Below are positions 38,984 to 51,880 of a stretch of DNA of 64,000 nucleotides, one piece after another (the stretch's first letter is position 1; every line of letters starts with the position of its first letter). Below the pieces are notes generated by a model, which was given only the letters and a program-made list of their open reading frames with translations, was not told where the DNA came from and did not search any database. This DNA comes from Ascidia mentula (taxonomy: Eukaryota > Chordata > Ascidiacea > Phlebobranchia > Ascidiidae): the NCBI GenBank assembly GCA_947561715.1, contig OX387197.1:12645001-12709000 (forward strand), written 5' to 3'. The position numbers and the translations under genes are program-made.

Positions 38984-39674
38984 ACAGTGGAAAACGCTGA
39001 TACTCCAGTACTGAGTTTGCGGTTGCACAACGTATGTAACTATGCGATTTCAGCACTTGTCCATTTTGCAGTATATGACTTTTCGATAAAAAATATTTTT
39101 TTTCAGTACAAGCTTTATTATACAGTGGAAAACGCTGATACTCCAGTATTGCGTTTGCGGTTGCACAACGTATGTAACTATGCGCTTTCAGCACTTGTCC
39201 ATTTTGCAGTATATGACTTTTCGATAAAAAATATTTTTTTTCAGTACAAGCTTTATTATACAGTGGAAAACGCTGATACTCCAGTATTAAGTTTGCGGTT
39301 GCACAACGTATGTAACTATGCGATTTCAGCACTTGTCCATTTTGCAGTATATGACTTTTCGATAAAAAATATTTTTTTTCAGTACAAGCTTTATTATACA
39401 GTGGAAAACGCTGATACTCCAGTATTGAGTTTGCGGTTGCACAACGTATGTAACTATGCGCTTTCAGCACTTGTCCATTTTGCAGTATATGACTTTTCGA
39501 TAAAAAATATTTTTTTTCAGTACAAGCTTTATTATACAGTGGAAAACGCTGATACTCCAGTATTGAGTTTGCGGTTGCACAATGTATGTAACTATGCGCT
39601 TTCAGCACTTGTCCATTTTGCAGTATATGACTTTTCGATAAAACATATTTTTTTTTCAGTACAAGCTTTATTAT
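38984..39674 (+). repeat. Alpha block lacking the 117-bp monomer (691 bp)
   Basis: Same order as other alpha blocks except that the third (117-bp) unit is absent. Either this is the ancestral five-unit form or the unit was lost cleanly. Confidence 0.85.
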
Positions 39675-40365
39675 ACAGTGGAAAACGCTGATACTCCAGT
39701 ACTGAGTTTGCGGTTGCACAACGTATGTAACTATGCGATTTCAGCACTTGTCCATTTTGCAGTATATGACTTTTCGATAAAAAATATTTTTTTTCAGTAC
39801 AAGCTTTATTATACAGTGGAAAACGCTGATACTCCAGTATTGCGTTTGCGGTTGCACAACGTATGTAACTATGCGCTTTCAGCACTTGTCCATTTTGCAG
39901 TATATGACTTTTCGATAAAAATTATTTTTTTTCAGTACAAGCTTTATTATACAGTGGAAAACGCTGATACTCCAGTACTAAGTTTGCGGTTGCACAACGT
40001 ATGTAACTATGCGATTTCAGCACTTGTCCATTTTGCAGTATATGACTTTTCGATAAAAAATATTTTTTTTCAGTACAAGCTTTATTATACAGTGGAAAAC
40101 GCTGATACTCCAGTATTGAGTTTGCGGTTGCACAACGTATGTAACTATGCGCTTTCAGCACTTGTCCATTTTGCAGTATATGACTTTTCGATAAAAAATA
40201 TTTTTTTTCAGTACAAGCTTTATTATACAGTGGAAAACGCTGATACTCCAGTATTGCGTTTGCGGTTGCACAACGTATGTAACTATGCGATTTCAGCACT
40301 TGTCCATATTGCAGTATATGACTTTTCGATAAAACATATTTTTTTTTCAGTACAAGCTTTATTAT
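39675..40365 (+). repeat. Beta block, copy 8 (CCATATTG subtype)
   Basis: Carries AAAATTATT and CCATATTG (40308) and follows the shortened alpha block. Confidence 0.88.
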
Positions 40366-40504
40366 ACAGTGGAAAACGCTGATACTCCAGTACTGAGTTT
40401 GCGGTTGCACAACGTATGTAACTATGCGATTTCAGCACTTGTCCATTTTGCAGTATATGACTTTTCGATAAAAATTTTTTTTTTTTTAGTACAAGCTTTA
40501 TTAT
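40366..40504 (+). repeat. Poly-T monomer (139 bp)
   Basis: A5-T13-AG form after a beta block. The string that follows has a TTGTGT monomer as its second unit, where related strings have TTGAGT. Confidence 0.88.
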
Positions 40505-42575
40505 ACAGTGGAAAACGCTGATACTCCAGTACTAAGTTTGCGGTTGCACAACGTATGTAACTATGCGATTTCAGCACTTGTCCATTTTGCAGTATATGAC
40601 TTTTCGATAAAAAATATTTTTTTTCAGTACAAGCTTTATTATACAGTGGAAAACGCTGATACTCCAGTATTGTGTTTGCGGTTGCACAACGTATGTAACT
40701 ATGCGATTTCAGCACTTGTCCATTTTGCAGTATATGACTTTTCGATAAAACATATTTTTTTTCAGTACAAGCTTTATTATACAGTGGAAAACGCTGATAC
40801 TCCAGTATTGCGTTTGCGGTTGCACAACGTATGTAACTATGCGATTTCAGCACTTGTCCATTTTGCAGTATATGACTTTTCGATAAAAAATATTTTTTTT
40901 CAGTACAAGCTTTATTATACAGTGGAAAACGCTGATACTCCAGTATTGCGTTTGCGGTTGCACAACGTATGTAACTATGCGCTTTCAGCACTTGTCCATT
41001 TTGCAGTATATGACTTTTCGATAAAAAATATTTTTTTTCAGTACAAGCTTTATTATACAGTGGAAAACGCTGATACTCCAGTATTGAGTTTGCGGTTGCA
41101 CAACGTATGTAACTATGCGATTTCAGCACTTGTCCATTTTGCAGTACATGACTTTTCGATAAAAAATATTTTTTTTCAGTACAAGCTTTATTATACAGTG
41201 GAAAACGCTGATACTCCAGTATTGAGTTTGCGGTTGCACAACGTATGTAACTATGCGATTTCAGCACTTGTCCATTTTGCAGTATATGACTTTTCGATAA
41301 AAAATATTTTTTTTCAGTACAAGCTTTATTATACAGTGGAAAACGCTGATACTCCAGTATTGAGTTTGCGGTTGCACAAAGTATGTAACTATGCGCTTTC
41401 AGCACTTGTCCATTTTGCAGTACATAACTTTTCGATAAAAAATATTTTTTTTCAGTACAAGCTTTATTATACAGTGGAAAACGCTGATACTCCAGTACTG
41501 AGTTTGCGGTTGCACAACGTATGTAACCATGAGATTTCAGCACTTGTCCATTTTGCAGCATACGACTTTTCGATAAAAAATATTTTTTTTCAGTACAAGC
41601 TTTATTATACAGTGGAAAACGCTGATACTCCAGTATTGCGTTTGCGGTTGCACAACGTATGTAACTATGCGATTTCAGCACTTGTCCATTTTGCAGTATA
41701 TGACTTTTCGATAAAAAATATTTTTTTTCAGTACAAGCTTTATTATACAGTGGAAAACGCTGATACTCCAGTATTGTGTTTGCGGTTGCACAATGTATGT
41801 AACTATGCGCTTTCAGCACTTGTCCATTTTGCAGTACATAACTTTTCGATAAAAAATATTTTTTTTCAGTACAAGCTTTATTATACAGTGGAAAACGCTG
41901 ATACTCCAGTATTGCGTTTGCGGTTGCACAACGTATGTAACTATGCGATTTCAGCACTTGTCCATTTTGCAGTATATGACTTTTCGATAAAAAATATTTT
42001 TTTTCAGTACAAGCTTTATTATACAGTGGAAAACGCTGATACTCCAGTATTGCGTTTGCGGTTGCACAACGTATGTAACTATGCGATTTCAGCACTTGTC
42101 CATTTTGCAGTATATGACTTTTCGATAAAAAATATTTTTTTTCAGTACAAGCTTTATTATACAGTGGAAAACGCTGATACTCCAGTATTGCGTTTGCGGT
42201 TGCACAACGTATGTAACTATGCGATTTCAGCACTTGTCCATTTTGCAGTATATGACTTTTCGATAAAAAATATTTTTTTTCAGTACAAGCTTTATTATAC
42301 AGTGGAAAACGCTGATACTCCAGTATTGCGTTTGCGGTTGCACAACGTATGTAACTATGCGCTTTCAGCACTTGTCCATTTTGCAGTATATGACTTTTCG
42401 ATAAAAAATATTTTTTTTCAGTACAAGCTTTATTATACAGTGGAAAACGCTGATACTCCAGTATTGAGTTTGCGGTTGCACAACGTATGTAACTATGCGA
42501 TTTCAGCACTTGTCCATTTTGCAGTATATGACTTTTCGATAAAACATATTTTTTTTTCAGTACAAGCTTTATTAT

Positions 42576-43383
42576 ACAGTGGAAAACGCTGATACTCCAG
42601 TACTGAGTTTGCGGTTGCACAACGTATGTAACTATGCGATTTCAGCACTTGTCCATTTTGCAGTATATGACTTTTCGATAAAAAATATTTTTTTTCAGTA
42701 CAAGCTTTATTATACAGTGGAAAACGCTGATACTCCAGTATTGCGTTTGCGGTTGCACAACGTATGTAACTATGCGCTTTCAGCACTTGTCCATTTTGCA
42801 GTATATGACTTTTCGATAAAAAATATTTTTTTTCAGTACAAGCTTTATTATACAGTGGAAAACGCTGATACTCCAGTACTATGTAACTATGCGATTTCAG
42901 CACTTGTCCATTTTGCAGTATATGACTTTTCGATAAAAAATATTTTTTTTCAGTACAAGCTTTATTATACAGTGGAAAACGCTGATACTCCAGTATTAAG
43001 TTTGCGGTTGCACAACGTATGTAACTATGCGATTTCAGCACTTGTCCATTTTGCAGTATATGACTTTTCGATAAAAAATATTTTTTTTCAGTACAAGCTT
43101 TATTATACAGTGGAAAACGCTGATACTCCAGTATTGAGTTTGCGGTTGCACAACGTATGTAACTATGCGCTTTCAGCACTTGTCCATTTTGCAGTATATG
43201 ACTTTTCGATAAAAAATATTTTTTTTCAGTACAAGCTTTATTATACAGTGGAAAACGCTGATACTCCAGTATTGAGTTTGCGGTTGCACAATGTATGTAA
43301 CTATGCGCTTTCAGCACTTGTCCATTTTGCAGTATATGACTTTTCGATAAAACATATTTTTTTTTCAGTACAAGCTTTATTAT
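42576..43383 (+). repeat. Alpha block, copy 6
   Basis: Standard 808-bp order including the 117-bp unit (42852-42968). Confidence 0.9.
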
Positions 43384-44074
43384 ACAGTGGAAAACGCTGA
43401 TACTCCAGTACTGAGTTTGCGGTTGCACAACGTATGTAACTATGCGATTTCAGCACTTGTCCATTTTGCAGTATATGACTTTTCGATAAAAAATATTTTT
43501 TTTCAGTACAAGCTTTATTATACAGTGGAAAACGCTGATACTCCAGTATTGCGTTTGCGGTTGCACAACGTTTGTAACTATGCGCTTTCAGCACTTGTCC
43601 ATTTTGCAGTATATGACTTTTCGATAAAAATTATTTTTTTTCAGTACAAGCTTTATTATACAGTGGAAAACGCTGATACTCCAGTACTAAGTTTGCGGTT
43701 GCACAACGTATGTAACTATGCGATTTCAGCACTTGTCCATTTTGCAGTATATGACTTTTCGATAAAAAATATTTTTTTTCAGTACAAGCTTTATTATACA
43801 GTGGAAAACGCTGATACTCCAGTATTGAGTTTGCGGTTGCACAACGTATGTAACTATGCGCTTTCAGCACTTGTCCATTTTGCAGTATATGACTTTTCGA
43901 TAAAAAATATTTTTTTTCAGTACAAGCTTTATTATACAGTGGAAAACGCTGATACTCCAGTATTGCGTTTGCGGTTGCACAACGTATGTAACTATGCGAT
44001 TTCAGCACTTGTCCATATTGCAGTATATGACTTTTCGATAAAACATATTTTTTTTTCAGTACAAGCTTTATTAT
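43384..44074 (+). repeat. Beta block, copy 9 (CCATATTG subtype)
   Basis: Carries AAAATTATT and CCATATTG (44017). AACGTTTG near 43571 is private and weakens the GTATGT motif. Unlike the other CCATATTG beta blocks, no poly-T monomer follows. Confidence 0.88.
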
Positions 44075-44969
44075 ACAGTGGAAAACGCTGATACTCCAGT
44101 ACTGAGTTTGCGGTTGCACAACGTATGTAACTATGCGATTTCAGCACTTGTCCATTTTGCAGTATATGACTTTTCGATAAAAAATATTTTTTTTCAGTAC
44201 AAGCTTTATTATACAGTGGAAAACGCTGATACTCCAGTATTGAGTTTGCGGTTGCACAACGTATGTAACTATGCGATTTCAGCACTTGTCCATTTTGCAG
44301 TATATGACTTTTCGATAAAACATATTTTTTTTCAGTACAAGCTTTATTATACAGTGGAAAACGCTGATACTCCAGTATTGCGTTTGTGGTTGCACAACGT
44401 ATGTAACTATGCGATTTCAGCACTTGTCCATTTTGCAGTATATGACTTTTCGATAAAAAATATTTTTTTTCAGTACAAGCTTTATTATACAGTGGAAAGC
44501 GCTGATACTCCAGTATTGCGTTTGCGGTTGCACAACGTATGTAACTATGCGCTTTCAGCACTTGTCCATTTTGCAGTATATGACTTTTCGATAAAAAATA
44601 TTTTTTTTCAGTACAAGCTTTATTATACAGTGGAAAACGCTGATACTCCAGTATTGAGTTTGCGGTTGCACAACGTATGTAACTATGCGATTTCAGCACT
44701 TGTCCATTTTGCAGTACATGACTTTTCGATAAAAAATATTTTTTTTCAGTACAAGCTTTATTATACAGTGGAAAACGCTGATACTCCAGTATTGAGTTTG
44801 CGGTTGCACAACGTATGTAACTATGCGATTTCAGCACTTGTCCATTTTGCAGTATATGACTTTTCGATAAAAAATATTTTTTTTCAGTACAAGCTTTATT
44901 ATACAGTGGAAAACGCTGATACTCCAGTATTGAGTTTGCGGTTGCACAATGTATGTAACTATGCGCTTT

Positions 44970-47900
44970 CAGCACTTGTCCATTTTGCAGTACATAACTT
45001 TTCGATAAAAAATATTTTTTTTCAGTACAAGCTTTATTATACAGTGGAAAACGCTGATACTCCAGTACTGAGTTTGCGGTTGCACAACGTATGTAACCAT
45101 GAGATTTCAGCACTTGTCCATTTTGCAGCATACGACTTTTCGATAAAAAATATTTTTTTTCAGTACAAGCTTTATTATACAGTGGAAAACGCTGATACTC
45201 CAGTATTGCGTTTGCGGTTGCACAACGTATGTAACTATGCGATTTCAGCACTTGTCCATTTTGCAGTATATGACTTTTCGATAAAAAATATTTTTTTTCA
45301 GTACAAGCTTTATTATACAGTGGAAAACGCTGATACTCCAGTATTGCGTTTGCGGTTGCACAACGTATGTAACTATGCGATTTCAGCACTTGTCCATTTT
45401 GCAGTATATGACTTTTCGATAAAAAATATTTTTTTTCAGTACAAGCTTTATTATACAGTGGAAAACGCTGATACTCCAGTATTGAGTTTGCGGTTGCACA
45501 ACGTATGTAACTATGCGATTTCAGCACTTGTCCATTTTGCAGTATATGACTTTTCGATAAAAAATATTTTTTTTCAGTACAAGCTTTATTATACAGTGGA
45601 AAACGCTGATACTCCAGTATTGAGTTTGCGGTTGCACAACGTATGTAACTATGCGCTTTCAGCACTTGTCCATTTTGCAGTATATGACTTTTCGATAAAA
45701 AATATTTTTTTTCAGTACAAGCTTTATTATACAGTGGAAAACGCTGATACTCCAGTATTGAGTTTGCGGTTGCACAATGTATGTAACTATGCGCTTTCAG
45801 CACTTGTCCATTTTGCAGTATATGACTTTTCGATAAAACATATTTTTTTTTCAGTACAAGCTTTATTATACAGTGGAAAACGCTGATACTCCAGTACTGA
45901 GTTTGCGGTTGCACAACGTATGTAACTATGCGATTTCAGCACTTGTCCATTTTGCAGTATATGACTTTTCGATAAAAAATATTTTTTTTCAGTACAAGCT
46001 TTATTATACAGTGGAAAACGCTGATACTCCAGTATTGAGTTTGCGGTTGCACAATGTATGTAACTATGCGCTTTCAGCACTTGTCCATTTTGCAGTATAT
46101 GACTTTTCGATAAAACATATTTTTTTTTCAGTACAAGCTTTATTATACAGTGGAAAACGCTGATACTCCAGTACTGAGTTTGCGGTTGCACAACGTATGT
46201 AACTATGCGATTTCAGCACTTGTCCATTTTGCAGTATATGACTTTTCGATAAAAAATATTTTTTTTCAGTACAAGCTTTATTATACAGTGGAAAACGCTG
46301 ATACTCCAGTATTGCGTTTGCGGTTGCACAACGTATGTAACTATGCGCTTTCAGCACTTGTCCATTTTGCAGTATATGACTTTTCGATAAAAATTATTTT
46401 TTTTCAGTACAAGCTTTATTATACAGTGGAAAACGCTGATACTCCAGTACTAAGTTTGCGGTTGCACAACGTATGTAACTATGCGATTTCAGCACTTGTC
46501 CATTTTGCAGTATATGACTTTTCGATAAAAAATATTTTTTTTCAGTACAAGCTTTATTATACAGTGGAAAACGCTGATACTCCAGTATTGAGTTTGCGGT
46601 TGCACAACGTATGTAACTATGCGATTTCAGCACTTGTCCATTTTGCAGTATATGACTTTTCGATAAAAAATATTTTTTTTCAGTACAAGCTTTATTATAC
46701 AGTGGAAAACGCTGATACTCCAGTATTGCGTTTGCGGTTGCACAACGTATGTAACTATGCGCTTTCAGCACTTGTCCATTTTGCAGTATATGACTTTTCG
46801 ATAAAAAATATTTTTTTTCACTACAAGCTTTATTATACAGTGGAAAACGCTGATACTCCAGTATTGAGTTTGCGGTTGCACAACGTATGTAACTATGCGA
46901 TTTCAGCACTTGTCCATTTTGCAGTACATGACTTTTCGATAAAAAATATTTTTTTTCAGTACAAGCTTTATTATACAGTGGAAAACGCTGATACTCCAGT
47001 ATTGAGTTTGCGGTTGCACAACGTATGTAACTATGCGATTTCAGCACTTGTCCATTTTGCAGTATATGACTTTTCGATAAAAAATATTTTTTTTCAGTAC
47101 AAGCTTTATTATACAGTGGAAAACGCTGATACTCCAGTATTGAGTTTGCGGTTGCACAATGTATGTAACTATGCGCTTTCAGCACTTGTCCATTTTGCAG
47201 TACATAACTTTTCGATAAAAAATATTTTTTTTCAGTACAAGCTTTATTATACAGTGGAAAACGCTGATACTCCAGTACTGAGTTTGCGGTTGCACAACGT
47301 ATGTAACCATGAGATTTCAGCACTTGTCCATTTTGCAGCATACGACTTTTCGATAAAAAATATTTTTTTTCAGTACAAGCTTTATTATACAGTGGAAAAC
47401 GCTGATACTCCAGTATTGAGTTTGCGGTTGCACAACGTATGTAACTATGCGATTTCAGCACTTGTCCATTTTGCAGTATATGACTTTTCGATAAAACATA
47501 TTTTTTTTCAGTACAAGCTTTATTATACAGTGAAAAACGCTGATACTCCAGTATTGAGTTTGCGGTTGCACAACGTATGTAACTATGCGATTTCAGCACT
47601 TGTCCATTTTGCAGTATATGACTTTTCGATAAAAAATATTTTTTTTCAGTACAAGCTTTATTATACAGTGGAAAACGCTGATACTCCAGTATTGAGTTTG
47701 CGGTTGCACAACGTATGTAACTATGCGCTTTCAGCACTTGTCCATTTTGCAGTATATGACTTTTCGATAAAAAATATTTTTTTTCAGTACAAGCTTTATT
47801 ATACAGTGGAAAACGCTGATACTCCAGTATTGAGTTTGCGGTTGCACAATGTATGTAACTATGCGCTTTCAGCACTTGTCCATTTTGCAGTACATAACTT

Positions 47901-50900
47901 TTCGATAAAAAATATTTTTTTTCAGTACAAGCTTTATTATACAGTGGAAAACGCTGATATTCCAGTACTGAGTTTGCGGTTGCACAACGTATGTAACCAT
48001 GAGATTTCAGCACTTGTCCATTTTGCAGCATACGACTTTTCGATAAAAAATATTTTTTTTCAGTACAAGCTTTATTATACAGTGGAAAACGCTGATACTC
48101 CAGTATTGCGTTTGCGGTTGCACAACGTATGTAACTATGCGCTTTCAGCACTTGTCCATTTTGCAGTATATGACTTTTCGACAAAAAATATTTTTTTTCA
48201 GTACAAGCTTTATTATACAGTGGAAAACGCTGATACTCCAGTATTGTGTTTGCGGTTGCACAACGTATGTAACTATGCGCTTTCAGCACTTGTCCATTTT
48301 GCAGTACATAACTTTTCGATAAAAAATATTTTTTTTCAGTACAAGCTTTATTATACAGTGGAAAACGCTGATACTCCAGTATTGCGTTTGCGGTTGCACA
48401 ACGTATGTAACTATGCGATTTCAGCACTTGTCCATTTTGCAGTACATAACTTTTCGATAAAAAATATTTTTTTTCAGTACAAGCTTTATTATACAGTGGA
48501 AAACGCTGATACTCCAGTACTGAGTTTGCGGTTGCACAACGTATGTAACCATGAGATTTCAGCACTTGTCCATTTTGCAGCATACGACTTTTCGATAAAA
48601 AATATTTTTTTTCAGTACAAGCTTTATTATACAGTGGAAAACGCTGATACTCCAGTATTGCGTTTGCGGTTGCACAACGTATGTAACTATGCGATTTCAG
48701 CACTTGTCCATTTTGCAGTATATGACTTTTCGATAAAAAATATTTTTTTTCAGTACAAGCTTTATTATACAGTGGAAAACGCTGATACTCCAGTATTGCG
48801 TTTGCGGTTGCACAACGTATGTAACTATGCGATTTCAGCACTTGTCCATTTTGCAGTATATGACTTTTCGATAAAAAATATTTTTTTTCAGTACAAGCTT
48901 TATTATACAGTGGAAAACGCTGATACTCCAGTATTGAGTTTGCGGTTGCACAACGTATGTAACTATGCGATTTCAGCACTTGTCCATTTTGCAGTATATG
49001 ACTTTTCGATAAAAAATATTTTTTTTCAGTACAAGCTTTATTATACAGTGGAAAACGCTGATACTCCAGTATTGAGTTTGCGGTTGCACAACGTATGTAA
49101 CTATGCGCTTTCAGCACTTGTCCATTTTGCAGTATATGACTTTTCGATAAAAAATATTTTTTTTCAGTACAAGCTTTATTATACAGTGGAAAACGCTGAT
49201 ACTCCAGTATTGAGTTTGCGGTTGCACAATGTATGTAACTATGCGCTTTCAGCACTTGTCCATTTTGCAGTATATGACTTTTCGATAAAACATATTTTTT
49301 TTTCAGTACAAGCTTTATTATACAGTGGAAAACGCTGATACTCCAGTACTGAGTTTGCGGTTGCACAACGTATGTAACTATGCGATTTCAGCACTTGTCC
49401 ATTTTGCAGTATATGACTTTTCGATAAAAAATATTTTTTTTCAGTACAAGCTTTATTATACAGTGGAAAACGCTGACACTCCAGTATTGAGTTTGCGGTT
49501 GCACAATGTATGTAACTATGCGCTTTCAGCACTTGTCCATTTTGCAGTATATGACTTTTCGATAAAACATATTTTTTTTTCAGTACAAGCTTTATTATAC
49601 AGTGGAAAACGCTGATACTCCAGTACTGAGTTTGCGGTTGCACAACGTATGTAACTATGCGATTTCAGCACTTGTCCATTTTGCAGTATATGACTTTTCG
49701 ATAAAAAATATTTTTTTTCAGTACAAGCTTTATTATACAGTGGAAAACGCTGATACTCCAGTATTGCGTTTGCGGTTGCACAACGTATGTAACTATGCGC
49801 TTTCAGCACTTGTCCATTTTGCAGTATATGACTTTTCGATAAAAATTATTTTTTTTCAGTACAAGCTTTATTATACAGTGGAAAACGCTGATACTCCAGT
49901 ACTAAGTTTGCGGTTGCACAACGTATGTAACTATGCGATTTCAGCACTTGTCCATTTTGCAGTATATGACTTTTCGATAAAAAATATTTTTTTTCAGTAC
50001 AAGCTTTATTATACAGTGGAAAACGCTGATACTCCAGTATTGAGTTTGCGGTTGCACAACGTATGTAACTATGCGATTTCAGCACTTGTCCATTTTGCAG
50101 TATATGACTTTTCGATAAAAAATATTTTTTTTCAGTACAAGCTTTATTATACAGTGGAAAACGCTGATACTCCAGTATTGCGTTTGCGGTTGCACAACGT
50201 ATGTAACTATGCGCTTTCAGCACTTGTCCATTTTGCAGTATATGACTTTTCGATAAAAAATATTTTTTTTCACTACAAGCTTTATTATACAGTGGAAAAC
50301 GCTGATACTCCAGTATTGAGTTTGCGGTTGCACAACGTATGTAACTATGCGATTTCAGCACTTGTCCATTTTGCAGTACATGACTTTTCGATAAAAAATA
50401 TTTTTTTTCAGTACAAGCTTTATTATACAGTGGAAAACGCTGATACTCCAGTATTGAGTTTGCGGTTGCACAACGTATGTAACTATGCGATTTCAGCACT
50501 TGTCCATTTTGCAGTATATGACTTTTCGATAAAAAATATTTTTTTTCAGTACAAGCTTTATTATACAGTGGAAAACGCTGATACTCCAGTATTGAGTTTG
50601 CGGTTGCACAATGTATGTAACTATGCGCTTTCAGCACTTGTCCATTTTGCAGTACATAACTTTTCGATAAAAAATATTTTTTTTCAGTACAAGCTTTATT
50701 ATACAGTGGAAAACGCTGATACTCCAGTACTGAGTTTGCGGTTGCACAACGTATGTAACCATGAGATTTCAGCACTTGTCCATTTTGCAGCATACGACTT
50801 TTCGATAAAAAATATTTTTTTTCAGTACAAGCTTTATTATACAGTGGAAAACGCTGATACTCCAGTATTGAGTTTGCGGTTGCACAACGTATGTAACTAT

Positions 50901-51880
50901 GCGATTTCAGCACTTGTCCATTTTGCAGTATATGACTTTTCGATAAAACATATTTTTTTTCAGTACAAGCTTTATTATACAGTGAAAAACGCTGATACTC
51001 CAGTATTGAGTTTGCGGTTGCACAACGTATGTAACTATGCGATTTCAGCACTTGTCCATTTTGCAGTATATGACTTTTCGATAAAAAATATTTTTTTTCA
51101 GTACAAGCTTTATTATACAGTGGAAAACGCTGATACTCCAGTATTGAGTTTGCGGTTGCACAACGTATGTAACTATGCGCTTTCAGCACTTGTCCATTTT
51201 GCAGTATATGACTTTTCGATAAAAAATATTTTTTTTCAGTACAAGCTTTATTATACAGTGGAAAACGCTGATACTCCAGTATTGAGTTTGCGGTTGCACA
51301 ATGTATGTAACTATGCGCTTTCAGCACTTGTCCATTTTGCAGTACATAACTTTTCGATAAAAAATATTTTTTTTCAGTACAAGCTTTATTATACAGTGGA
51401 AAACGCTGATATTCCAGTACTGAGTTTGCGGTTGCACAACGTATGTAACCATGAGATTTCAGCACTTGTCCATTTTGCAGCATACGACTTTTCGATAAAA
51501 AATATTTTTTTTCAGTACAAGCTTTATTATACAGTGGAAAACGCTGATACTCCAGTATTGCGTTTGCGGTTGCACAACGTATGTAACTATGCGCTTTCAG
51601 CACTTGTCCATTTTGCAGTATATGACTTTTCGACAAAAAATATTTTTTTTCAGTACAAGCTTTATTATACAGTGGAAAACGCTGATACTCCAGTATTGTG
51701 TTTGCGGTTGCACAACGTATGTAACTATGCGCTTTCAGCACTTGTCCATTTTGCAGTACATAACTTTTCGATAAAAAATATTTTTTTTCAGTACAAGCTT
51801 TATTATACAGTGGAAAACGCTGATACTCCAGTATTGCGTTTGCGGTTGCACAACGTATGTAACTATGCGATTTCAGCACT
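44970..51880 (+). repeat. 3,452-bp tandem duplication with a chimeric junction monomer
   Basis: Subtype order from the right half of the monomer at 44903 to the left half of that at 48355 is repeated from 48355 to 51807, offset 3,452 bp (25 monomers plus 2 bp). Shared marks include GTGAAAAAC (near 47530 and 50983), GATATTCC (near 47958 and 51410) and TTCGACAAAA (near 48178 and 51631). End coordinates are approximate, to within half a monomer. Confidence 0.82.
48355..48492 (+). repeat. Chimeric junction monomer of the 3,452-bp duplication
   Basis: The left half (ATTGCG, GCGATT) matches the monomer at 51807 and the right half (TACATAAC) matches the monomer at 44903. This is what an unequal crossover inside a monomer would leave. 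The exchange maps between about bases 64 and 91. Confidence 0.7.

Larger units (their letters stand above)
34290..39674 (+). repeat. 5.4-kb segment, copy 2 of the ~30-kb-spaced repeat
   Basis: Matches 4398-9762 in subtype order. Differences: a T7 run near 36060 (137-bp monomer), one extra A64 monomer near 36775, a TTGCTTTTG monomer near 38180 where the other copy has TTGTGTTTG, GATTCTCC near 38586, and loss of the 117-bp unit from the alpha block. Confidence 0.8.
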
